Positions 51,318-59,891 of a stretch of DNA of 64,000 bases are shown one piece after another. The notes beneath the pieces are model-generated. The model saw only the letters and a list, made by a program, of their open reading frames with translations. It was not told where the DNA came from and did no database searches. Source of the stretch: CAWCQC01 sp963819905 (GTDB lineage: Bacteria; Actinomycetota; Thermoleophilia; Gaiellales; Gaiellaceae); the NCBI GenBank assembly GCA_963819905.1, contig CAWFXP010000010.1, forward strand, positions 1 to 64,000, read 5' to 3'. The position numbers and the translations under genes were made by a program. How positions within the stretch are numbered: position 1 is the first letter of the stretch; each line of letters begins with the position of its first letter.

Positions 51318-51932
51318 ATGGCGGGCAAGCCCAGGGCAAAGACGACAACGACGGCTCGTGCGACGAGGGATCCGGTCGCGGGCATCGGCCCGCGAATCCG
51401 GAACTACCGGCTCGAGCGAGGCATGACCCTGAAGCAGCTCGGTGCAGCGACCGGGCTCTCCCATCCGTTCCTCAGCCAGGTCGAGCGCGGGCTGGCACGG
51501 CCGAGCGTCAGGTCGATCGCGGGAATCGCCAGAGCCCTCCAGGTCCCGCCGGAAGCGCTCTGGACCGACATGGGCGCCGACCGGCGGCGGTACGTCGACG
51601 TCATCCGACGCGCGCAAGCACCTGTCCTCAGCCTGAGCGAGCTGACCGACGACGGAACCGCGCGGGTGCTCAGCGACGAGGGCCAGCCGTTCCTCGTGCT
51701 CGAGCTGAGCGGTGGCAGCAAGGAGTTCATGGATTCGCCGCGTCCCCGGTCGTCCGGCGACTGCCTGCTCTACGTGGTGCGCGGCTCCGTCGAGGCGAAC
51801 CTCGACGGGTCGACGCACGACCTCGCCGAGGGGGACACGCTCGTCTTCTCCGGCGTCATCCCGAGCGCGTTTCGCAATACCGGCGGCCAGCACACGCGCG
51901 CGCTCTTCGTGGCCGCGCGGCCCCGGCGCTGA
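51318..51932 (+). CDS. XRE-family regulator with cupin sensor domain
   Basis: A 204-residue protein: an N-terminal basic tail, an XRE helix-turn-helix (IRNYRLERGMTLKQLGAATGLSHPFLSQVERGLARPSVRSIAGIARAL, about residues 27-75) and a C-terminal cupin_2 domain (DCLLYVVRGSVEANLDGSTHDLAEGDTLVFSGVIPSAFRN). Such MerR-unlike, PuuR/SutR-type regulators bind a small ligand in the cupin. It lies 43 bp after the hydratase gene in the same direction, so probably autoregulates and controls the molybdenum hydroxylase operon. Confidence 0.87.
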   Translation: MAGKPRAKTTTTARATRDPVAGIGPRIRNYRLERGMTLKQLGAATGLSHPFLSQVERGLARPSVRSIAGIARALQVPPEALWTDMGADRRRYVDVIRRAQAPVLSLSELTDDGTARVLSDEGQPFLVLELSGGSKEFMDSPRPRSSGDCLLYVVRGSVEANLDGSTHDLAEGDTLVFSGVIPSAFRNTGGQHTRALFVAARPRR

Positions 51933-51992
51933 CGGCCGCTGGTCGGTGGACAGCGGGTCCGAGCCCGCCCACCCCGGTAGGATCACGCGCCC

Positions 51993-52818
51993 GTGAACCT
52001 GCTCTGGGGATTCCTGATCACCGCGGGAGTGACCGCGGCCGCCGTCACGGCGATGCTGCTGGTGCGCCGTCGCGCGCCGGAGGGGAGCTACTTCTCCGAC
52101 GGCGACCGTGCGGCCGGGGTGTTCGGAGTCCTCGCGACCGGGTTCTCGGTCCTCCTCGGCTTCATCATCTTCGTCGCCTTCACGAGCTACGACCAGTCAC
52201 GAGCGGGCGCCGAGACCGAGGCGCTCGTCGTCGTGCAGCAGCTCGAGACGGCGCAATTCTTTCCCGGCGCGGCCGTCGAGCAACTCTCGGGCGGGCTGAT
52301 CTGCTACGGGCGCTCCGTGGTGAACGGCGAGTGGGAGCGCATGGAAGCCGGGACCCAGGGCGACGCCGTCAACCCCTGGGGCGTCGCGCTGTTCCAAACC
52401 GTCGCCGGGGTCGAGCCGCAGACCGCGAGCCAGCAGTCTGCCTACGACAAGTGGCTCGACCAGACGTCGGAGCGAGAGCAGGCACGTCGCGACCGCATCC
52501 ACGGGGCGACCGGCGTGCTCCCGACGCCGCTCTGGATCGTGCTCTTCTTCATCTCGGCGGTCATCTTCGCGTACATGCTGTTCTTCGCGGATCGCGGCGA
52601 GCGGGCCGTGACCCAGGGCCTGCTCATGGGCTCCGTCACGGCGGTCATCACGATCGATGCTGCTCGTGCTGGGCTTCCTCGACCGGCCGTTCCAGACCGG
52701 GGTCGGCGGCCTCCGCCCGGTCGCCATGGAACGCACGCTGCGGATGGCGGACGAGGCGCTCGCCGCCATCGGCGAGGACGTCCGGCCGCCGTGCGACGCG
52801 CGGGGAGAGCCGGTCTGA
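51993..52818 (+). CDS. DUF4239-like membrane protein, one frameshift
   Basis: About 274 residues if one extra base near 52656 is removed. Helices at residues 3-23, 45-67 (GVFGVLATGFSVLLGFIIFVAF) and a C-terminal pair (PLWIVLFFISAVIFAYMLFF; then MGSVTAVITI joined to MLLVLGFLDRPFQTGVGGLRP) match DUF4239 (bestrophin-like) proteins, as do SYDQSRAGAETEALVVVQQLETA and RPVAMERTLRMADEAL. In the given sequence the break shifts the frame just before the last helix. Starts at GTG. Function unknown. Confidence 0.72.
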
Positions 52819-53453
52819 GCCAGGTCGAGCACTCGCGCACCGACTGGGTGGAGATCGTCGCGGCGACACTGCTCGCGCTCGCGACGGTCGCTACCGCGTG
52901 GAGCGGCTACCAGGCGAGCCGCTGGAACGGCGAGCAGGCGAAGTCGTTCAGCCGGGCGAATGCTGCGCGCGTGGAGTCGACGAAGGCCGCGGGGCTCGCG
53001 AACGCGCAGACGGAGATCGACGTCGCGACGTTCACCCAGTGGGTCGACGCGTACGCGCTCGGGCAAACGGAGCTGGCCGACTTCTACTTCAAGCGGTTTC
53101 GCGCCGAGTTCAAGCCCGCGGTGGACGCCTGGGTCGCCACGAGGCCGCTTCGCAATCCCGATGCACCGCTGACCCCGTTCGCCATGCCGCAGTACCGGGT
53201 TGCCGCGCAGGCCGAGGCCGAGCGGCTCGAAGCGCAGGCCGAGGCCCTGTCCGCACAGGCGAGAACGAACGTGCAGCGCGCGACGAACTACGTTCTCTGC
53301 GTCGTGCTCTTCGCCGCCGCGCTGTTCTTCGCCGGGATGAGCGCCAAGCTGCGGACGAGAGGACTTCGCGAGGCACTGCTCGCGTTCGGGCTCGTCGTCT
53401 TCGTCGGCACGGTCGCCTGGATCGCGACGTTCCCGGTCAGCCTCTCCGTCTGA
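52791..53453 (+). CDS. Membrane protein with long periplasmic or cytoplasmic helical insert
   Basis: A 220-residue protein starting at GTG 52791, overlapping the end of the preceding gene by 28 bp. One helix near the N-terminus (WVEIVAATLLALATVATAWSGYQ), then about 100 charged residues (RWNGEQAKSFSRANAARVESTKAAG, long amphipathic helices), and two helices at the C-terminus (YVLCVVLFAAALFFAGM; ALLAFGLVVFVGTVAWIA). The arrangement resembles DUF4337-type proteins. Coupled to the DUF4239-like gene; function unknown. Confidence 0.72.
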   Translation: MRRAGRAGLSQVEHSRTDWVEIVAATLLALATVATAWSGYQASRWNGEQAKSFSRANAARVESTKAAGLANAQTEIDVATFTQWVDAYALGQTELADFYFKRFRAEFKPAVDAWVATRPLRNPDAPLTPFAMPQYRVAAQAEAERLEAQAEALSAQARTNVQRATNYVLCVVLFAAALFFAGMSAKLRTRGLREALLAFGLVVFVGTVAWIATFPVSLSV

Positions 53454-53502
53454 GGGGCGGCGCCAGGCGGCAGACCGGGCGGACGGTGATACGTTCCACG
53501 CC

Positions 53503-54513
53503 ATGACCGGCCGGCGCACCGACAATCCCTGGCTCATCATCCTGGGTCTGCTCGGAGCCGCGTGCCTGACCGCGCTGTTCGCGACGACGTACATCGTCAA
53601 CCTCGGCAACCCTCGGCCCCACGGGATCCCGATCGCCGTCGCCGGCACCGGGCCGATCGGCGAGCGCGCGGCAGCCTCGCTCGAACGCTCGGGCGCGTTC
53701 GACGCGGTCCGCGTCCCCACGGCCCTCGACGCCCGCCGGGCGATCGACGAGCGCGACGTCTACGCCGCGCTCCTGCCCACCGAGGGGACGCTCGTCGTCT
53801 CCGAGGCCGCCGGTTTCGCGACGTCGGTCCTGGTCACCAGTGCGCTGTCGGAGGAGGCGGAGAAGGCGGGGCGTCCGCTCACGGTCGAGACCGTGCATCC
53901 GCTTGCGGACGACGATCCCCGCGGCACGGTGATGAGCTTCTTCGTTCTCGCGCTCGTGGTCGGCGGCTACATCGGCGCGACCGTCGTCAGCGTGCTCGCC
54001 GGTACCGCGCCCGAGACCCTGCGCGGCGGCGTGCGCCGGATCGCCGCGCTGGCGCTCTACGCGGTCTTTGCCGGAGGTCTCACGGCTCTCGTCGCCGGGC
54101 CCGGCCTCGGCCACTTCGCCGGCCATCGGCTAGAGCTCACGGGGCTCGCGATCTTCGTCGTCTTCGCGGTCGCAGCCGTCGTCGCCGCGCTCCAGATCGG
54201 AATCGGGATCCTCGGATCCCTGTTCGCCATGGTCGTCCTCGTCTGGTTCGGCTCGCAGGGGTCGAGCGGCGCGGTGTCCTGGGAGCTCCTCCCCGTCGTC
54301 ACCCGGACAATCGGTCCCTACTTGCCGGCGGGGGCGGGCGTCGACGCAGTGCGCGGCATCGTCTACTTCGACGGGGCCGGAATCGGCCGCGACCTGCTCG
54401 TGCTGGCGGGCTTCGCCCTGGTCGGCACGGCGGTCGTCCTCGTCGTCGGGCGTCGTCACGGCGCCGCGACGCCGGGAGACGCCGAGCTGGCTGCCGGCGC
54501 CGCACTTACCTGA
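53503..54513 (+). CDS. ABC-2/YhgE-like membrane protein
   Basis: A 336-residue protein with one N-terminal helix (LIILGLLGAACLTALFATTY), an extracytoplasmic domain of about 110 residues (IPIAVAGTGPIGERAAASLE, DERDVYAALLPTEGTLVVSEAAG) and five or six C-terminal helices (VMSFFVLALVVGGYIGATVVS, LFAMVVLVWFGSQGSSG). This is the layout of ABC-2 type/DUF3533 and YhgE/Pip-like proteins. No ATPase is adjacent, so it would act alone or with a distant partner. Confidence 0.7.
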   Translation: MTGRRTDNPWLIILGLLGAACLTALFATTYIVNLGNPRPHGIPIAVAGTGPIGERAAASLERSGAFDAVRVPTALDARRAIDERDVYAALLPTEGTLVVSEAAGFATSVLVTSALSEEAEKAGRPLTVETVHPLADDDPRGTVMSFFVLALVVGGYIGATVVSVLAGTAPETLRGGVRRIAALALYAVFAGGLTALVAGPGLGHFAGHRLELTGLAIFVVFAVAAVVAALQIGIGILGSLFAMVVLVWFGSQGSSGAVSWELLPVVTRTIGPYLPAGAGVDAVRGIVYFDGAGIGRDLLVLAGFALVGTAVVLVVGRRHGAATPGDAELAAGAALT

Positions 54514-54540
54514 GCGCGTTCTGCGATATACGCTTCGGTA

Positions 54541-55638
54541 ATGAGGATCCTCTACGGCGTCGCCGGCGAAGGGATGGGGCACGCGACGCGATCGCGCGTC
54601 GTCGTCGAGGGGCTGATCGAGGAGCACGACGTCCGGCTCGTCGCCTCGAGCGACGCCTACACGTATCTCGCGAGCCATTTCCCGGCCGTGCACGAAGTCT
54701 GGGATCTGAGCGTCCCGGACGACGAGGAACACGACTGGGAGACGGCGGTGCGCGACCTGACCGCGTCGGTGAGCCGCTGGCCCGCCACCGTGCGAACGCT
54801 GTACCGGCTGGCGGAGGAGTTCGAGCCCGAGGTGGTGGTGACGGACTGCGAGTCGTTCGTGACCCTCTTTGCCCTGCGCCACTCGCTGCCGCTCGTCTCG
54901 ATCGACCACGTCCACGCGATCGACCGCTGCCGGCACGACCCCGGGCTGCTCCGCGGACACGAAGGCGAGCTGTGGCTGAACCGCCAGATGGTCGGGACGA
55001 AGGTTCCGAACGCGGCTCACTACGTCATCAGCACGTTCTTCTACCCGCTCCTGCTGGAGCCCAGAACCACGCTCGTGCCGCCGATTCTGCGACCGCAGAT
55101 CCTTGCCGCCCGACCCGAGCGGGGCGAGCACCTGCTCGCCTACCTCCCCTCCGACGGGGACGACGGGCTCATCGCCGTGCTGGCCGACAGCGGCATTCCC
55201 TGCCGCGTCTACGGACGCCGTCCCGGGCTCACCGAGGATGCCGTCGAGGGGACGATCACGTACAGGCCGTTCAGCGAGGCCGGCTTCATCGAAGACCTCA
55301 GGACTGCGCGCGCTGCGGTTGCGGGCGGCAACTTCACCCTCCTCAGCGAGGCGGTGTACTTCGGCAAGCCGACGCTCGGCTGCCCGACGGACGGCCACTT
55401 CGGCCACCTGCTGAACGCCCTCTATCTCGACCGGATGAGCTACGGCCTCTATGCCCCGCGGCCGACCCGCGAGGCCCTCGATCGATTCCTCGCTCGTGAG
55501 CCTGCCTACTGCGAGGCGCTCGCCGGCTACGCCCAGGACGCGAATGTCGTGTCGATGGCGACGATCCGCCGCGTGGTGTCCGAGGCGGGGAAGCGAAGCC
55601 GCACGGCTGTCCGCGGGCGCTCCTCCGCCACCCGCTAG
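54541..55638 (+). CDS. GT-B glycosyltransferase-like protein (TIGR00661-type)
   Basis: A 365-residue protein opening ILYGVAGEGMGHATRSRVVVEGL, the glycine-rich loop of MurG-like GT-B enzymes, with VVVTDCESFVTLFALRHSLPLVSIDHVHA, YRPFSEAGFIEDLRTARAAVAGGNFTLLSEAVYFGKPTLGCP (nucleotide-sugar-binding C-domain) as in archaeal/bacterial MJ1255-like proteins. It overlaps the convergent membrane gene by 4 bp. Acceptor and donor are unknown. Confidence 0.83.
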   Translation: MRILYGVAGEGMGHATRSRVVVEGLIEEHDVRLVASSDAYTYLASHFPAVHEVWDLSVPDDEEHDWETAVRDLTASVSRWPATVRTLYRLAEEFEPEVVVTDCESFVTLFALRHSLPLVSIDHVHAIDRCRHDPGLLRGHEGELWLNRQMVGTKVPNAAHYVISTFFYPLLLEPRTTLVPPILRPQILAARPERGEHLLAYLPSDGDDGLIAVLADSGIPCRVYGRRPGLTEDAVEGTITYRPFSEAGFIEDLRTARAAVAGGNFTLLSEAVYFGKPTLGCPTDGHFGHLLNALYLDRMSYGLYAPRPTREALDRFLAREPAYCEALAGYAQDANVVSMATIRRVVSEAGKRSRTAVRGRSSATR

Positions 55639-56396
55639 CCGGCGCCGCCGGCGCTCGCCCGTCGCGCCCGGTCGCGGGCGATCAACTCGTGGGCGAACAC
55701 GACCTCGAACAGGCCCACCGTGGCGAGCACGACGACGGCGAGCGCGCTGTTCAGTACGAGGCTGCTCAGGAACTCGTGCTCCCAGACCGTCGCGTGAATA
55801 CCCTCTTCGATCGCGATCTCGATCAGGACCGGCACGGTCACGGCGAGAAACGCCAGCCCGAAGCGCGGCCGGACGAGCCGGGCAGCCTCTCTGAAGCCGC
55901 GAAACACCCCGTACCCCTCGATGTTGATCACGGGGCCGACGATGCAGAAGAGGGTGAACACGAGCAGCCCGGGCACGACGAGAAGGATGAGCCCGACGAG
56001 CGTCAGGAAGACCAGCAGGAGGTCGGCCACGATCAGCTTGCGATAGGGCAGGCTCCGGAGCACGGTGCGAATGTTCGGGTCCTCGTGCCCGTACAGGTGG
56101 GCGCCGACCAGCCGGTCAAGGAGCCCGGCGTAGAAGACGAGCGCGAGCGTCGTCGCGATGCCGCCCGTCGCCGACGCGACCGTGAGCAGCGTCTCGAGCA
56201 CGCCCTCCGTCCCCCCCTCGTGATCACTCCGGACCCCGTCGACCAGGCTCTCGATCGCGCTTGCCGGCACGAGCACGCAGATGGCAGGCAGCGCCACTCG
56301 CCAGAAGCGCTCGCGGTACGTCGTGGCCGCCTTGCGCACGACGAGACGCAGGTTCAGGCGCGGAAGGCCGTCCTCGGTCGGCTCCTGTTCGGTCAC
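55635..56396 (-). CDS. Multi-pass membrane protein (DUF975-like)
   Basis: A 253-residue protein with six helices: FWRVALPAICVLVPASAIESLV, IATTLALVFYAGLLDRLVG, a long hydrophobic pair LIVADLLLVFLTLVGLILLVVPGLLVFTLFCIVGPVI, then FGLAFLAVTVPVLIEIAI and ALAVVVLATVGLFEVVF. The GLILLVVPGLLVxxxxxIVGPVI element is typical of DUF975/YciC-type proteins. Start set at GTG 56396 (VTEQEPTEDG); a longer ATG-headed form would add 26 basic residues of poor coding quality. Function unknown. Confidence 0.7.
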   Translation of the reverse strand: MTEQEPTEDGLPRLNLRLVVRKAATTYRERFWRVALPAICVLVPASAIESLVDGVRSDHEGGTEGVLETLLTVASATGGIATTLALVFYAGLLDRLVGAHLYGHEDPNIRTVLRSLPYRKLIVADLLLVFLTLVGLILLVVPGLLVFTLFCIVGPVINIEGYGVFRGFREAARLVRPRFGLAFLAVTVPVLIEIAIEEGIHATVWEHEFLSSLVLNSALAVVVLATVGLFEVVFAHELIARDRARRASAGGAG

Positions 56397-56714
56397 CGGA
56401 CGAGGACGACTACGGCGCCGCGCCCGGATCGGGCAGGGCTGCGACGGCTCGTTCGCGTGACGTCCAACGCGCACCCTGGCGACGGCATCGCCGCCGAGGG
56501 CGGCCAGGCGACCCCCGGCGCTTCCTCGAGACGCGGGCCCCCTTCGAGTCGGTGGTCGACGCCGCTTCCGTGGCCGCCGGGCGCTCCATGAGCGGGCCTA
56601 CCTTACACGGCCTCCGCGCCGGCAACGGCCGCCGAGCACGGGTGTTACCGTCAGGCTTCGCCCGGTCGGGAGCCGTCCGACAACGACCAGTTCACACGCT
56701 CCAGGGGGAACTCC
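56397..56714. other. Intergenic region, no gene seen
   Basis: A 318-bp stretch between the divergent membrane protein and DUF2252 genes. No convincing coding frame, tRNA or strong hairpin was found. It must contain both promoters; an A/T-richer patch (TACCTTACAC, about 56598-56607) is the only obvious candidate for a promoter element. Confidence 0.5.
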
Positions 56715-58100
56715 ATGACGATCCTCACCGCCGAGTCCGCACCCCGGTCGCTGACGAGCCAGCGGGAGATCGGCAAGGCGATGCGCGGCCGGACGCCGCG
56801 CGGGAGCCACGCCGACTGGTCGCCGCCGCCCGACCGGCCCGATCCCGTGGATCTGCTCGAGTCCCAGTCAGCGGCGCGGCTTCCGCACCTCCTGCCGATC
56901 CGGTACGGGCGGATGATCTCGTCTCCGTTCGCGTTCCTGCGCGGCGCCGCGATCGTCATGGCCGGCGACCTCGCCTCGACGCCCTCGACCGGGATCGACG
57001 TTCAGGCTTGCGGCGATTGCCACCTCACGAACTTCGGCGTCTTCGCGACGCCCGAGCGCAACGTCATCTTCGACATCAACGACTTCGACGAGACGCTCCC
57101 GGCTCCCTGGGAATGGGACGTCAAGCGGCTCGCGGCGAGCTTTACCGTTGCGTGCAGGTACCGCGGGTTCAAGGCGAAGGAGGCGCGCAGGGCCGTCCTC
57201 AACGCGGTCGAGACGTACCGGAACGCGATCGCGGGCTTCGCCGAGATGCACACGCTCGACGTGTGGTACGCGAGGCTCGACGTCCAGACGATGCTCGACA
57301 GGCTCACCCCCGAGTTCCGCGCGCGTGCGGAGGCGGGCCTCGCCAAGGCGAGGACGAAGGATCACCTGCAGGCGCTCTCGAAGCTGACCGAGGAGGTGGA
57401 CGGCCGGCACCGGATCGTCGACCAGCCGCCCCTCCTCACCCGTATCGAGCTGACCGACGACGTCGCGGTCGCCGTGCAGAGCGCCTTTCGGGCCTATCGC
57501 CGCTCCCTGCAGGAGGACCGGCGCGCCTTGCTCGAGCGGTACCGGTTCGTCGACATCGGCCTCAAGGTCGTCGGTGTCGGCAGCGTCGGCACCCGCTCCT
57601 TCATCGTCCTGTTCGAGGACTCGACCGGCGCCGACGGCGAGAACCCCCTCTTCCTCCAGGTCAAGGAGGCGACGGCCTCGGTGCTCGCGCCGCACGCCGG
57701 GAAGTCCAAGTACCGGAACGAGGGCCAGCGCGTCGTGTGCGGGCAGCGGCTGACCCAGGCCGCGAGCGACATCTTCCTCGGCTGGAGCACCGTCCGCGAG
57801 ACCGGCCGGGACTTCTACTTCCGCCAGCTCCGCGACGTCAAGGGCTCGATCGACATCGACGTGGCCGTCCCCGAGGGCCTTGCCTTGTGGGCGAAGGCCT
57901 GCGGCTGGACGCTGGCTCGAGCCCATGCGCGCTCGAGCGCGCTCGCCGGCGAGATCAGCGGCTATCTCGGCTCGAGCGATGCGTTCGACCAGGCGATCGC
58001 CGACTTCAGCGAGGCGTACGCCGACCAGACCGAGCGCGACCACGCGGCGCTCGTCGCGGCGGTCGAGAGCGGGCGCATCGAGGCCCGGACCGGCATCTAG
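56715..58100 (+). CDS. DUF2252 family protein (second paralog)
   Basis: A 461-residue paralog of the gene at 1267-2733. Shared landmarks: IRYGRMISSPFAFLRGAA, CGDCHLTNFGVFATPERN, INDFDETLPAPWEWDVKR, GVGSVGTRSFIVL, AKARTKDHLQALSKLTE and the C-terminal YADQTERDHAALVAAVESGRIEARTGI (versus YANQNERDYEALQQAVESGKVEAQAGI). The CGDxH motif here reads CGDCH. RBS GGGGGAA precedes the ATG. Identity looks around half by eye. Both copies are plausible kinase-like proteins of unknown substrate. Confidence 0.87.
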   Translation: MTILTAESAPRSLTSQREIGKAMRGRTPRGSHADWSPPPDRPDPVDLLESQSAARLPHLLPIRYGRMISSPFAFLRGAAIVMAGDLASTPSTGIDVQACGDCHLTNFGVFATPERNVIFDINDFDETLPAPWEWDVKRLAASFTVACRYRGFKAKEARRAVLNAVETYRNAIAGFAEMHTLDVWYARLDVQTMLDRLTPEFRARAEAGLAKARTKDHLQALSKLTEEVDGRHRIVDQPPLLTRIELTDDVAVAVQSAFRAYRRSLQEDRRALLERYRFVDIGLKVVGVGSVGTRSFIVLFEDSTGADGENPLFLQVKEATASVLAPHAGKSKYRNEGQRVVCGQRLTQAASDIFLGWSTVRETGRDFYFRQLRDVKGSIDIDVAVPEGLALWAKACGWTLARAHARSSALAGEISGYLGSSDAFDQAIADFSEAYADQTERDHAALVAAVESGRIEARTGI

Positions 58101-58118
58101 GGCTCGATCCGGGCCGCC

Positions 58119-58865
58119 GTGCAGATCACCTGGATCGGACACAGCACCGTTCTCGTCGAGGCGGGCGCTGCGCGGCTCGTCACCGACCCGGTGCTACGTG
58201 CCCGGGTGACGCACCTTCGCCGCGTCTCCCCCGCCTCCCGGGAGCTGCTCGGAGAGGTCGACGCGGCTCTCGTCTCGCACCTCCACTACGACCACCTCGA
58301 TCTCCGCTCGCTCGCCCGCCTCGGACGCTCCACCCAGGTCGTCGTTCCGCGCGGCGCGGGCGGGCTGTTGCGGCGCAAGCGCTTCGAGCGAGTTTCCGAG
58401 GTCGAGGAAGGCGACGAGCTCGGGATCCAGGGGGTGACCATCAGAGCCACCCATGCGGCGCACGGCGGCGGCAGACGCGTCTTCGGCACGAAGGCGCCCG
58501 CCCTGGGCTACCTGCTCTCGGCCGGCGGCACGCGCGCCTACTTCGCGGGCGACACCGACCTCTTCTCCGGCATGACCGAGCTCGCGGAGGGCCTCGACGT
58601 CGCGCTCCTTCCGGTCTGGGGCTGGGGAGCGAAGCTCGGCCCGGGTCATCTCGACCCGCGGGGCGCCGCAGAGGCGCTGAGGCTCCTCGAGCCGCGGATC
58701 GCCATCCCGATCCACTGGGGCACGTACTACCCGCTCCACCTCGGCCGCGGCAAGCCGGGCTTCCTCACCGACCCGGCAGAGTCATTTCGCCGCCACGCGG
58801 CCGAGGTCGCCCCCGGCGTGGACGTTCGCATCCTCGGCCTCGGCGATGCCCTCGACGTCGACTGA
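58119..58865 (+). CDS. MBL-fold metal-dependent hydrolase (UlaG-like)
   Basis: A 248-residue metallo-beta-lactamase-fold protein: ITWIGHSTVLVEAG, then SHLHYDHLD (HxHxDH zinc motif, about 54-62), YFAGDTDLF (Asp ligand) and IPIHWGTYYPLH (His ligand). This is the L-ascorbate-6-phosphate lactonase/UPF0173-like branch. It follows the DUF2252 gene by 18 bp. Its last 84 bp overlap the convergent flippase-like gene, an unusually long antisense overlap. Confidence 0.87.
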   Translation: MQITWIGHSTVLVEAGAARLVTDPVLRARVTHLRRVSPASRELLGEVDAALVSHLHYDHLDLRSLARLGRSTQVVVPRGAGGLLRRKRFERVSEVEEGDELGIQGVTIRATHAAHGGGRRVFGTKAPALGYLLSAGGTRAYFAGDTDLFSGMTELAEGLDVALLPVWGWGAKLGPGHLDPRGAAEALRLLEPRIAIPIHWGTYYPLHLGRGKPGFLTDPAESFRRHAAEVAPGVDVRILGLGDALDVD

Positions 58866-59870
58866 CCCATAGCGGCGCCGGAAGCGCCAGTAGGCGATCG
58901 GCCCGAACGGAAGCGGCAGCCAGAACGAAACCAACCGGTAGGCAAGCGTCGCGACGGCGGCGGTGGCGCCAGGCACGCCCGCCAGCGCGAGCGTCCCCGT
59001 CAGGCCCGCCTCGACGAAGCCGAGCCCGCCGGGCGTCAGCGGGATCATGCCGAGGAAGCACGCGACGACGTACGCGATGAGGACGAGCGCCGGGTTGATC
59101 CGCGCGCCGACCGCCCCGAGCGCGGCAATCAGCGCCAGGTAGTCGAACGCCCATCTCCCGACCGAGGCGAGCAAGGCCTCCCACCAGCGATTCCCGAACG
59201 TCCTCGCCATCTCGTCCCGCTCCGCCCGGAGCTTCGCAGCCACGCCTGTGGTCGGCGGCCGCTTGCGGCGAACCCGGGCGAGAACCCATTCGACCGCGAT
59301 CGCGACGAGCTCGAGAGGCCGGTCGAAGCGGAAGAACACGAACCCGGCGGCGACCACGAGGACGAACGCGATCGCCCCCACCCAGACGGCCTGCTCGAGG
59401 CTGTGGTCGACCGGCGTGCCGCCGAGCATCGCAGGAACGGCCAGGATCGGCAGGGCGAGCAGCGTCGCGAACAGGATGACGGACGAGGACGCGAGCCCCG
59501 ACGCAACCGCGGTGCTCGGGATCCCGGCGCGGGTCAGCATCTGGTACTGGAGCGCGCCGGCGGTCGCCATCCCGCCTGGCACGATCCGGCCGAACGCGTT
59601 CCCGGCAAGCTGCGACTCGGCCACCGCCCGCCAGTCGCCGGCGCGCATGGCAACCCGCTGCAGCGCCCACACGCAGAAGAAGCTCCCGGCCTCGAAGACC
59701 ACCATCAGACCGACCCAGACCGGGCTCAAATCGAGCAGGCGCTGCCAGGAGGCAAAGACCTCGAGCAGGCTCGGGAACAGGAGGTAGAGCGAGACGGCGG
59801 TGACGACGAGCAGGAGCCCGCGCGTCACGAGCTTCCTGTGGAGTTTCGCCCGGTCCCGGTCTGCGGACAC
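58782..59870 (-). CDS. LPG-synthase-TM/UPF0104 flippase-like membrane protein
   Basis: A 362-residue membrane protein with about eight helices, starting at GTG 59870. Markers: LLVVTAVSLYLLFPSLLEVF, AESQLAGNAFGRIVPGGMATAGALQYQML, ACFLGMIPLTPGGLGFVEAGLTGTLALAGVP (the PxxPGGxGxxE motif of the family) and YRLVSFWLPLPFGPIAYWRFRR. Family members flip or translocate lipids such as lysyl-phosphatidylglycerol. The aminoacyl-transferase domain of MprF is absent. The C-terminal end overlaps the MBL-fold gene by 84 bp. Confidence 0.83.
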   Translation of the reverse strand: MSADRDRAKLHRKLVTRGLLLVVTAVSLYLLFPSLLEVFASWQRLLDLSPVWVGLMVVFEAGSFFCVWALQRVAMRAGDWRAVAESQLAGNAFGRIVPGGMATAGALQYQMLTRAGIPSTAVASGLASSSVILFATLLALPILAVPAMLGGTPVDHSLEQAVWVGAIAFVLVVAAGFVFFRFDRPLELVAIAVEWVLARVRRKRPPTTGVAAKLRAERDEMARTFGNRWWEALLASVGRWAFDYLALIAALGAVGARINPALVLIAYVVACFLGMIPLTPGGLGFVEAGLTGTLALAGVPGATAAVATLAYRLVSFWLPLPFGPIAYWRFRRRYGSVDVEGIAEAEDANVHAGGDLGRVAAK

Positions 59871-59891
59871 TCGGCGTGAAATGCTACTGGC

